From Elusimicrobiota bacterium (lineage in GTDB: Bacteria; Elusimicrobiota; Elusimicrobia; UBA1565), in contig JACRDU010000014.1 in assembly GCA_016218495.1 (NCBI GenBank), positions 1-33,109 of the forward strand: a stretch of DNA of 33,109 bases, given 5' to 3'. The position numbers were made by a program, and so were the translations under genes. How positions within the stretch are numbered: position 1 is the stretch's first letter; each line of letters starts with the position of its first letter. A model generated the notes under the pieces. It worked only from the letters and a program-made list of their open reading frames with translations, did not search any database and was not told the DNA's origin. Below are positions 13,883 to 20,762 of this stretch, one piece after another.

Positions 13883-16303
13883 ATGTCATTTCCTGCGGCG
13901 CTCCTCGCCGGCCTCTGCTTGTCCGCGGTCTTGCCCGCCCCCGGGATTGCGGGCGATTCCGGTTCCCAGGGTGTTTCGGCGCAGCAGGCCTCTCCGAACT
14001 ATCCCCCCGAACAGGCCCGGGCGGAGGCGAGACGCCGATTGGAGGAGCGCGCGAAATATGGCCGGGGAATGGACCAGAAGAAAATCGACGAACTATTCAA
14101 GGACCTTCCCGATTCGCCAGAGACCACCAAGTTCTTGAACGACTATATCGCCTTGATGGATACCCGAACGGACCTCTGGCAGTCCGGCTGGAGAGACTCC
14201 GAAGCCAGAGAGGACATGGCCAGGCTGATGAAGTCCATGCCCGGGTACGCGAGAGGATTGCCGGAGGTCTGGCAGAACCACATCGGCAGGATGGTCGAAC
14301 GCTACCAGGAGCACCAAGGGCGCTCCGGGCCCGGAGGTGAGAAGCCTCCCAGGCACACCTTGGACCCCGCGTCGGCCCGCGAATTCGGACGCGTGTTCGG
14401 CCACGACGACGGGGTCATGAGGGGCATCGGCGACTATTGGAAGTCGACGGGGGACAATGCCGAGGCGGCTCAGGCGTATCGCCGGGCCGTGCTGGTCAAC
14501 CCCAAGAATACCGAGGCCCTTAACGGGCTCGCTCAGTCCCAGCTCGCCATGGGAGACATCTCCGGCGCCGTCGAAACGGGGCTGCGCACCCTCGAGGTCA
14601 ATCCGGCCGACCCCCAGGCGCGCTCGCTGGTGAGCATGTACAAAGGCCGCGCGAACCCCTCCGACGCCGGCATCGCCGGCGGGGGAGCTCCCGCCCCTTC
14701 GCAGGGCGCGCCGCCGGCGAACTTCCGGCAGTTCTCCGACCCCGTCGACATCAAGCAGAACAAGGCGCAGCCCAATGTGACCGACGCCCAGCTCGCGGCG
14801 GCCGGCCTGGCGAACCAGGCCGAACGCTACATCAGCGTCCGCGACGCCGCGCGCGCCGAAGAGGCGGCGGCCAAGGCGATGGAGGCCGACCCGAAGAACA
14901 AGAAGGCCCTGCGCGCGCTGATGCGCTCCTTGTTCATGCAGCACAAGTTCGCCCAGGCCCTGAGCGTCGCCGACCGGGGGCTGGCGATGTATCCCGAGGA
15001 CCCCATGCTCTCGGTGATGAAGGCCAACTCCCTGAGCCTCCTGGGACGCTACCAGGACGCCCTCTCCGCCGCCGAGTTCGGGCTGGCGAAGAACCCGGGC
15101 AACGCCGACCTGTTGCTCAGCAAGGGCTTCGCTTTGAACCGGTTCGGGCGCTACGAGGAGGCGCGGGCCGCCCTGCGCGAGGCCGAGAACGACCCCGCCG
15201 CCGCGCGTTTCGCCAGGGCCGCCCTGGCGCAGAGCGACGAGGACATGGGGTCTTTCTTCACCTCCGCCCTGCTGGGCGAGCCCAGGGAGACGGCCAAGAA
15301 GCCCGGGCCGGGGCAGGATTCCCCTATCGGGCGCCGGGCGGCCATCGCCGCCGCCGTCGCCGCGGGGCTGGGGCTCATCTTCTTCGGGTTCTTGCGCAGC
15401 GGCGACTGGGCCGAGTCGATGCGGCGCAGCCTCGGCCGCCTGGGCTCCGCTTCCCCCTCGGTGCAGCCGATGGCGGCGCCTCCCGCGCCCGACGGCCTGA
15501 CGGCCAGCCGGATACGGATCGACAAGAAGATCGGCCAGGGCGGCATGGGCATCGTCTATCTCGGCACCGACATGAGCCTCGACCGCCCCGTGGCGATCAA
15601 GAAGATGCGCGAGGAGATCCGCAGCGACCCTCGGGAGAGGGAGCGCTTCCTGCGCGAGGCCAAGACCGTGGCCGCGATGCACCACCCCCACATCGTGGAG
15701 ATCTACTCCATCATCGAGGACGGCTCGGACGTCTATCTGGTCTTCGAATACGTGACCGGCAAGACCGTCCACGACCTCACCTACGAGCGGGGGACGCTGC
15801 CGTTCGCCTATGCGGTCGGCGTGGTCCGCGCGGTCGCTTCCGCCCTCGACTACGCCCACCGCCGCGGCGTCATCCACCGGGACCTCAAGCCCTCGAACAT
15901 CATGGTCGAGGACGAGGGGATGGTGAAGGTCATGGATTTCGGCGTGGCGCGCACGGCCAAGGACTCCCTGTCGCGCATGTCGATGACGAACACCGTCGTC
16001 GGCACCCCGCCCTACATGGCCCCGGAGCAGGAGCAGGGCATCGTCCGCAAGGAGTCCGACGTCTACGCGCTGGCCATCTGCCTCTACGAGATGGTGGTCG
16101 GGCAGCTCCCGTTCCAGGGGGTGGGGGCGGGGATGCTGATGGCCAAGCTCAACGGCACCTTCGTGCCGCCCTCGCGCCTCGTGCAGGGCCTGCCCGAGGG
16201 CTTCGACCGGGTCATGGCGGCGGCGCTGCACCCCGACCCGGAGAAGCGGCTCCAGACGGCGGGCGACCTGGTCAAGGCGCTCGACTCGCTACCCGTCGCA
16301 TAG
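13883..16303 (+). CDS. TPR-containing transmembrane Ser/Thr protein kinase, kinase domain C-terminal
   Basis: An 806-residue protein. Order: signal-peptide-like N-terminus (residues 1-24); TPR-like helical repeats at about 180-250 and 310-445; one transmembrane helix at about 486-504; and a Hanks-type kinase domain from about residue 545 to the end. Kinase motifs are complete: GQGGMG loop (551), VAIKK with K573, HRDLKPSN with D667, DFG with D685, and the APE motif in YMAPEQ. A cleaved signal plus one helix puts the TPRs in the periplasm and the kinase in the cytoplasm, the reverse order of PknB-type kinases. The ATG at 13883 has GGAG upstream; the longer open frame to 13325 is rejected because it bypasses the promoter and signal peptide. 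The 3' end overlaps the convergent CsgG-like gene by 15 nt. Confidence 0.88.
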   Translation: MSFPAALLAGLCLSAVLPAPGIAGDSGSQGVSAQQASPNYPPEQARAEARRRLEERAKYGRGMDQKKIDELFKDLPDSPETTKFLNDYIALMDTRTDLWQSGWRDSEAREDMARLMKSMPGYARGLPEVWQNHIGRMVERYQEHQGRSGPGGEKPPRHTLDPASAREFGRVFGHDDGVMRGIGDYWKSTGDNAEAAQAYRRAVLVNPKNTEALNGLAQSQLAMGDISGAVETGLRTLEVNPADPQARSLVSMYKGRANPSDAGIAGGGAPAPSQGAPPANFRQFSDPVDIKQNKAQPNVTDAQLAAAGLANQAERYISVRDAARAEEAAAKAMEADPKNKKALRALMRSLFMQHKFAQALSVADRGLAMYPEDPMLSVMKANSLSLLGRYQDALSAAEFGLAKNPGNADLLLSKGFALNRFGRYEEARAALREAENDPAAARFARAALAQSDEDMGSFFTSALLGEPRETAKKPGPGQDSPIGRRAAIAAAVAAGLGLIFFGFLRSGDWAESMRRSLGRLGSASPSVQPMAAPPAPDGLTASRIRIDKKIGQGGMGIVYLGTDMSLDRPVAIKKMREEIRSDPRERERFLREAKTVAAMHHPHIVEIYSIIEDGSDVYLVFEYVTGKTVHDLTYERGTLPFAYAVGVVRAVASALDYAHRRGVIHRDLKPSNIMVEDEGMVKVMDFGVARTAKDSLSRMSMTNTVVGTPPYMAPEQEQGIVRKESDVYALAICLYEMVVGQLPFQGVGAGMLMAKLNGTFVPPSRLVQGLPEGFDRVMAAALHPDPEKRLQTAGDLVKALDSLPVA

Positions 16304-17143
16304 CTCGACGAGGCCCTCGGCTTCGGACTCGGCGTTGGCCAGCGCGCGCATCTCGTCGGCGTTGAGCGGTTCCACCCCGTCCGCCACGGCCTGCCTGAGC
16401 TGCAGGTAGAACTCGGCCCGGGTCCGCAGCTCCCGGATCTCGGAGCCGGGGTTGCGCTTGAGGGTGCCCCGCTCCACCCCCTGCGCCAGCTGGGCGCCCC
16501 AGAAGCGGACCTTGAGCGGCAGGGCGTAGGACTGCAGGTCGCCCACGCGTCGTTCCCAGCCCTCGCAGCGCCTGTCTCGGGAGCGGGGCTTCCCCTCCCA
16601 CCACGGGGTGAAATCGCCGTCGAGGGTCGGGGGAGGGGGGACGGACAGGCCTCCGAACGCGCCGCCCACGAAGGCGGAGGGCTCGGGCCAGTCCGGCTTG
16701 ATCTCCGCCGACGAGGCTCCGAGGACTCGGGCGTCGGCGGCGTGGATGAGGCGCAGGTTGACCTCGACCTTCCGGGAGGACTTGCGCACAAGGCTGCCGG
16801 TGACGATGGCGTCGACCCCCATCAGCTTGCCGACGCTTCCGGCGTCGGCCGCGGCCACGGCCCCGGACTGGGCCAGGCGCTGCTCCTTCATGACACGGTC
16901 CAGCAGGCTGCGCTCGACGACCTGGATGCCCGGCTGGCGGGCCAGCTCGCCGACCAGCCTCTCGCCGACCACCGCCGCCCCCTCGGCGTCCGGCGCCCCG
17001 AGCGGCTCCACGCTCATGACGGCGATGCGGCGCACGCCCGCCTTCTGGGCGGCCCGGGCCAGCTCGGCCGCCATGCCCCGGTAGTCGTTCGCCGCCGCCT
17101 GGGAGGCGAAGAGGACGGCGGCGGCCAGCGCGGCGCTTCCCAT
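16289..17143 (-). CDS. CsgG/FlgO-like exported protein
   Basis: A 284-residue protein with a signal-peptide N-terminus (LAAAVLFASQAAA). The conserved core is RRIAVMSVEPLG, then VVGERLVGEL, VVERSLLDRVMKEQRLAQSG and LMGVDAIVTGSLV. This pattern is shared by CsgG, FlgO and related proteins that bind or assemble at the outer membrane. No lipobox is visible, so it is probably periplasmic. The C-terminal ~110 residues are not recognised and have three cysteines. The start at 17143 sits 6 nt after a promoter -10. It faces the kinase gene tail to tail with overlapping stops. Confidence 0.75.
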   Translation of the reverse strand: MGSAALAAAVLFASQAAANDYRGMAAELARAAQKAGVRRIAVMSVEPLGAPDAEGAAVVGERLVGELARQPGIQVVERSLLDRVMKEQRLAQSGAVAAADAGSVGKLMGVDAIVTGSLVRKSSRKVEVNLRLIHAADARVLGASSAEIKPDWPEPSAFVGGAFGGLSVPPPPTLDGDFTPWWEGKPRSRDRRCEGWERRVGDLQSYALPLKVRFWGAQLAQGVERGTLKRNPGSEIRELRTRAEFYLQLRQAVADGVEPLNADEMRALANAESEAEGLVELCDG

Positions 17144-17149
17144 GCCGAT

Positions 17150-17178
17150 GTGGTAGCCGGAAAGCCCGCGGAGTTCAA
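17150..17178 (-). promoter_or_regulatory. Promoter of the CsgG-like gene
   Basis: On the minus strand TTGAAC (17178-17173), a 17-nt spacer, then TACCAC (17155-17150), ending 6 nt before the ATG. The -35 is good and the -10 weak. The geometry gives a leaderless message. Confidence 0.4.
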
Positions 17179-17207
17179 TTCACAGGCCCTACAATCGCTG
17201 GAAACAC

Positions 17208-17231
17208 GGCCGGTTGCCGGCGGTAACGGCC
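17208..17231 (-). terminator. Possible terminator hairpin after the response regulator
   Basis: About 15 nt after the response-regulator stop, the minus strand can fold GGCCGTT with AACCGGCC (one bulge), followed by a short T-containing stretch (GTGTTT). The stem is GC-rich but the U-tract is poor. Confidence 0.3.
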
Positions 17232-17245
17232 GCTGTTACGGTCCT

Positions 17246-17938
17246 TCAGGCCCCGGAGGGGATGTAGGCGTAGCCGAAGCCCCGGACGGCCCGGATGCGC
17301 CGGCCCAGCTCGGCGGGGAGGGACTTGCGCAGGCGGTTGACCAGGATGTCGAGGGTCCGGGAGAGCGAGGGGTCCTCGCGGTTCTCGACCAGCATGAAGA
17401 GCTCGTCGCGGCCGACCGGGGCGGGGGAACGGTCGATGAGCATGATGAACAGCTCGTAGGTCTTCGGGGTGAGCTGGGCGGCCGGGTGCCCCTCCAGGAA
17501 GACCTCCCGGGTGTCGGGCCGGAAGGCCAGGTCGCCCCGGCGCCGGAGCTTGGCGTCGATGTCGCGCCGCCGGAACAGGGCCTCGAGGGTGGCGAGGAGC
17601 TCTTCCCCGTTCGGGGACTTCGCGATGAAGTAGTCGGCTCCTTTGCGCAGGCAGTTCGCCCGCTCGGCGCTGTAGCTCGTCATCATCAGGACGGGCACCT
17701 CGGCGGTGTCCGGCAGCGCGCGCAGCCGCTTGACCACGTCGGTCCCCTCCCCGTCCGAGAGCTGCAGGTCCAGCACGACGCAGTCGGGCGCCTTCGCCCG
17801 GGCCATCCGCAGCCCCTGCTTCGCGCCCGAGGCGAAGCGCACGTCCTTGTACCCCGCCGATTTGAGCCAGAGCCGGACGAGCTGCTGCCAGTCGTCGTCA
17901 TCCTCTATGACGAGGATGGAATTGCCGGCTCCGTGCAT
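17246..17938 (-). CDS. OmpR/PhoB-type response regulator
   Basis: A 230-residue two-domain regulator. The receiver domain (residues 5-120) has the acidic cluster IEDDDD, phospho-acceptor D57 in VVLDLQLSDG, T87 and K107. The C-terminal winged-helix domain (about 134-228) has LTPKTYELF, the recognition helix SRTLDILVNRLRKSL and the wing IRAVRGFGYAY. No histidine kinase gene is in the window, so it is an orphan here. The ATG is 6 nt downstream of an extended -10. The neighbouring Ser/Thr kinase and CsgG-like gene are possible but unproven partners. Confidence 0.9.
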   Translation of the reverse strand: MHGAGNSILVIEDDDDWQQLVRLWLKSAGYKDVRFASGAKQGLRMARAKAPDCVVLDLQLSDGEGTDVVKRLRALPDTAEVPVLMMTSYSAERANCLRKGADYFIAKSPNGEELLATLEALFRRRDIDAKLRRRGDLAFRPDTREVFLEGHPAAQLTPKTYELFIMLIDRSPAPVGRDELFMLVENREDPSLSRTLDILVNRLRKSLPAELGRRIRAVRGFGYAYIPSGA

Positions 17939-17944
17939 GGGGGG

Positions 17945-17953
17945 AGTCTAGCA
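17945..17953 (-). promoter_or_regulatory. Extended -10 of the response-regulator gene
   Basis: The minus strand reads TGCTAGACT (TGn plus TAGACT), ending 6 nt before the ATG at 17938. It lies just beyond the ssrA terminator, so the regulator has its own leaderless transcript. Confidence 0.45.
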
Positions 17954-17960
17954 AACCGAA

Positions 17961-17986
17961 GGCCCTCCCCCTTGCGGGGGAGGGCC
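17961..17986 (-). terminator. Intrinsic terminator of ssrA
   Basis: An 11-bp perfect stem, GGCCCTCCCCC paired with GGGGGAGGGCC around a 4-nt loop, starts 7 nt after the tmRNA 3' CCA. It is followed by a partly T-rich stretch (TTCGGTTTG). Position and stability fit the ssrA terminator. Confidence 0.7.
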
Positions 17987-17993
17987 GATCGAT

Positions 17994-18352
17994 TGGTGGA
18001 GGTGCCGGGGTGCCGCCCCCCGGGTCCAGGAGACATCCTTCGGGGCCACTACAGGCTTAGTCCGCTTTTTATCTCGCCTCGGGAAAACCGGCGGACGAGT
18101 GTCCCGAGGCCAGCTCCGTGTTGGTCTCGACAGGCCGCCGACGAAGCGCGCGGCGTCCCGTCCAGCCTGCTCTTGACGCCGGCAGCCCCCCAGCAGGCGT
18201 CGGGGACCGGCGTGAACTCACTGCGGGTTAGGCAGTGGCCCAGGCCAACGGAGTGTTGGCTTTTGTTTTTTGGTCAGATTTTATCCTGGCTCTGACCAAC
18301 CAGGGCCTGCGGCTTCCCTACAAACGTTCCCTGTCGAACCTATCTCACCCCC
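17994..18352 (-). ncRNA. ssrA: Transfer-messenger RNA (tmRNA)
   Basis: A 359-nt tmRNA. The 5' end GGGGGUGAGAUAGGUUCGACAGGG pattern (first 7 nt GGGGGUG) pairs with CACCUCC before the encoded ACCA 3' end (one G-U). The 3' part contains GGACUAAGCCUGUAGUGG, the conserved tmRNA segment. Pseudoknot PK1 is clear: CCUGG/CCAGG interleaved with UUGGUCAGA/UCUGACCAA. The reading frame for the tag starts at GCC (18260) and runs to UAA (18230-18228), encoding ANTPLAWATA; the stop lies in a hairpin loop (CACUGC/GCAGUG), the usual H5 layout. Oddity: the T-arm is a 6-bp CCGGGG/CCCCGG stem with loop GGCGGCA rather than UUCRANY. It rescues stalled ribosomes with SmpB. Confidence 0.93.
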
Positions 18353-18361
18353 GTCTCAGCC

Positions 18362-18390
18362 AGTATAACAGACACCCTCCGGGGGGGCAA
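18362..18390 (-). promoter_or_regulatory. ssrA promoter
   Basis: On the minus strand TTGCCC (18390-18385), a 17-nt spacer and TATACT (18367-18362). The mature 5' end is 9 nt beyond the -10, so one to three nucleotides would be trimmed, consistent with RNase P processing. Confidence 0.65.
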
Positions 18391-18395
18391 GGGGA

Positions 18396-18420
18396 GGATT
18401 TCATGGCATCATGGAAATCC
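18396..18420. promoter_or_regulatory. Imperfect palindrome between divergent promoters (possible operator)
   Basis: GGATTTCATG (18396-18405) and CATGGAAATCC (18410-18420) are inverted repeats differing by one base. The 25-bp element lies exactly between the -35 boxes of ssrA and the outer-membrane operon. It could be an operator; function not shown. Confidence 0.35.
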
Positions 18421-18427
18421 CCAAGGC

Positions 18428-18456
18428 TTGCAGCATTTGTGCTTTGTAGCTAGACT
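18428..18456 (+). promoter_or_regulatory. Candidate promoter of the secreted-protein operon
   Basis: TTGCAG (18428-18433), a 17-nt spacer, TAGACT (18451-18456). The first ATG (18466) follows 9 nt later, but opens an 11-codon frame (ending at TAA 18499) out of register with the barrel gene. The -35 is weak; the -10 fits the local TAnACT pattern. Confidence 0.4.
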
Positions 18457-18611
18457 GGCCTTGTCATGGAGCGCCATGATGAAAGCCGTTCACCAAAATA
18501 ACAGCTGTCATTCCTGAAGACCGGAAGAAGGGGGGGCCCGCGTTCGCGCGGGTCGCGGCGTTCGCCGTTGTCGCCGCTCTCGCCCCCGGCGACGCGCGGG
18601 CCCTGACCATC

Positions 18612-20762
18612 ATGTACCCGGGCGAGGGCCTCAAGACCGTCGTCTCCGCGACCGGCGCTGTCGTGAAGAAGACGCTCGACTCGGACTGCTGTCTGGCCCT
18701 CGGGGCCAAGGCGGCCCTCGGAGCCATCGACCCGGACCGCTGGGCGGCCCGTTTCGACAAGTTCGACATGAGCCTGGGCGGCTCGGTCTACCACAACGCC
18801 GTCAGCGGCGATCGGTCGCGCTCCTTCCTTAAGAAGGGGTGGCGGACCCAGGAGACGCTGACTTTGGCGGCGACCAAGCGCCTGACGGGCCTGGCGGGCG
18901 GCGAGTTCGACTTCCAGACCTCGATGCGCAACACCGACGACCGCCAGGTCGACAACGAGCGCCACATGCGCCTGCAGGGCTTCTCGATGGGGCTCAAGCG
19001 CCCCGACGACTTCGAGCTGCGGGCGGGCAACGTCAGCGGGAACTTCAGCTCGTACAGCCTCTCGGCCGGCGCGGAGCTGGGCCTTCAAGGAACGAAGAAA
19101 TTCGGAGCCGAGGGTAAGGCGGGCGAGGCGCTGTTCTACTACGGCGTCCCGACCCAGCACGTGGGCAACAAGCAGTTCGACCGCCATGTGATGGGCGCGC
19201 GCGTGGCGGGGCTTAAGGGCGGCGCCTTCTTCGACGGCGTGGGGCTGAGCCTGGTGCGTACGAAAGACGACGCCGCCAGCATCGACAACCCCGCGGTGCG
19301 CCCGGCCAACGCCGTGGACAGCCAGGTCGTGGCGGCTGACGGCAAGTTCAAGCTGGGGAAGGCCGCCACGCTCAACACCGAACTGGCTTTTTCCCGTACC
19401 GATGCCGACACCCAATCGGGCGCGGCCTCCTTCAAGCACGGCACGGCCTTCAAGGCCGACGGCTCCTACAAAGCGCCAGACGCCCTGGGACTTTCGGCGC
19501 CGAGCCTCACGGCCTCCTTCGAACAGGTCGCCCCGGATTACGTCTCGGCCAGCGGCGGCGGTTCGGCTGACGGTCGGCGGCTCGGGGGCGGGGTATCGAG
19601 CGCGTTGGGCCTGCCGGGCCGCGGGCCCAGGGTGACGCTCTCCTACAGCGGGAATACGAGCCGCAACAACCTCGAGGGGCGGCTGGCGCGGACCAACTCC
19701 TCGACGGTCCACAGCGCGAACGTCGGGGTGAAGCCCTTCGAAAAGGCCGTCGCGGGGGAGGGCTTCGCCGCCAGCCTCGCCAAGAACCTGAGCCTGGGGA
19801 CCGCGTTCGGCCACAACACGAGCGACACGAGCGACGACTCCTCGGGGAGCACCGTCCGCAGCCGGAACTTCACGCTGGGCACCTCGGCGGGGAAACAGAC
19901 CCTCTCGACCTTCGTCAACTACCAGAAGACCGAGGAGCGCACTGCGGCCACCGGCGACCGCGAGAGCCGCGGGCTCGGCGCGAACTACGTCCTCGCGGGC
20001 ATCCCCTGGGGCTTCCCGAAAGCCAAGCCCGTCAGCTCGGACCTCGCGGTCAACCTCACGCAGACGCGCGACCGGACTTTGGACGCGGCGGGCGGGTCGC
20101 TGCAGCGCGCGATGAAGATCGGGGCGCAGACCAAGGTCAACGACGACGAGACGCTGGCGCTCGACTACGAGCTGGCTTTCACCGGCAACGACACGGCCAA
20201 CAGCGACGTCCGCAACGAGAACTGGAAGGTGGCCTACGCCATCTCGAAGTTCATCAAGGAGGAGGGGACGTTCGCGGTCTCGTACACCTCCAAGCGCACG
20301 ATGGAGGCCGTCTCCACTCGGAACTACCGCGAGGAGGTCTGGCGCGGGGATCTGGCCCTTAAGTGGGGCGGGGGCAAGCCCTCCGCGCCCGGCGAAGCGC
20401 CGGTCACTACCGAGGAGGCCCGGGCGGCCGTCGTCCAAATCCTCGAGGCCTTCGACGGCGCCGAGCCCTCCAAGTTCCTGGCCTTCGTGAGCCCGGCCTT
20501 CAAAGACGACCGCGCGGCCTTCGAGCAGCAGGTCCGGGCCGAGTTCGACAAGGTCGACGCGGTCAAATACGAGACGGTGTCGGTCCTGAGTTTCATCGCC
20601 GACGGCGACATCCTCGAGGTCACCTTCGTCTGGCAGCGCCGCCGGCGCGTCTACGCCACCGGCGCCGAGGAGACCGTCACCGGCATCGCCGTCTTCCGCT
20701 TGGACAAGGTCGGCGGCAAACGGATGCTCCAGGAAATCCGGCGCACGAACCCCCTCTTCTGA
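18612..20762 (+). CDS. Beta-barrel outer-membrane protein candidate with C-terminal NTF2-like domain
   Basis: At least 716 residues. From about 50 to 590 the chain shows alternating polar/hydrophobic strands, many Gly/Ser/Asn turns and few long hydrophobic runs, as in outer-membrane barrels. The last ~115 residues (TTEEARAAVVQILEAFDG onward) look like a separate NTF2-like alpha+beta domain. The first canonical start is ATG 18612, but the frame stays open upstream to 18483 and there encodes a good signal peptide (FARVAAFAVVAALAPGDARA) with no ATG, GTG or TTG. The real start is therefore upstream: either a rare codon (ATT 18510), or entry from ATG 18466 by a -1 shift at AAAA (18495-18498). The next gene begins at the stop (TGATG). 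No porin family is recognised. Confidence 0.75.
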   Translation: MYPGEGLKTVVSATGAVVKKTLDSDCCLALGAKAALGAIDPDRWAARFDKFDMSLGGSVYHNAVSGDRSRSFLKKGWRTQETLTLAATKRLTGLAGGEFDFQTSMRNTDDRQVDNERHMRLQGFSMGLKRPDDFELRAGNVSGNFSSYSLSAGAELGLQGTKKFGAEGKAGEALFYYGVPTQHVGNKQFDRHVMGARVAGLKGGAFFDGVGLSLVRTKDDAASIDNPAVRPANAVDSQVVAADGKFKLGKAATLNTELAFSRTDADTQSGAASFKHGTAFKADGSYKAPDALGLSAPSLTASFEQVAPDYVSASGGGSADGRRLGGGVSSALGLPGRGPRVTLSYSGNTSRNNLEGRLARTNSSTVHSANVGVKPFEKAVAGEGFAASLAKNLSLGTAFGHNTSDTSDDSSGSTVRSRNFTLGTSAGKQTLSTFVNYQKTEERTAATGDRESRGLGANYVLAGIPWGFPKAKPVSSDLAVNLTQTRDRTLDAAGGSLQRAMKIGAQTKVNDDETLALDYELAFTGNDTANSDVRNENWKVAYAISKFIKEEGTFAVSYTSKRTMEAVSTRNYREEVWRGDLALKWGGGKPSAPGEAPVTTEEARAAVVQILEAFDGAEPSKFLAFVSPAFKDDRAAFEQQVRAEFDKVDAVKYETVSVLSFIADGDILEVTFVWQRRRRVYATGAEETVTGIAVFRLDKVGGKRMLQEIRRTNPLF

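Noticed and set aside
14093-16231. 712-codon antisense open frame under the kinase gene
   Set aside because: High GC makes antisense frames long; the product is His/Asp/Arg-rich low-complexity, and the kinase on the other strand has complete motifs.
18270-18299. ATTTTATCCTGGCTCTGACC resembles the 5' end of 16S rRNA, with a flanking 9-bp inverted repeat
   Set aside because: No rRNA follows; the inverted repeat is stem 2 of the tmRNA pseudoknot PK1 on the minus strand.
18530-18536. Frameshift at the G7 run in the barrel signal peptide
   Set aside because: Neither other frame upstream of the run offers a start codon leading into it, so an indel there does not rescue a start; the AAAA site at 18495 does.
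18450-20438. 662-codon antisense open frame under the barrel gene
   Set aside because: Arg/Ala/Gly-rich shadow frame with no domain; it would also run through the promoter region.
20363-20761. N-terminal extension of the giant protein
   Set aside because: It would overlap the barrel gene out of frame, and the signal peptide begins exactly at the ATG at 20762.
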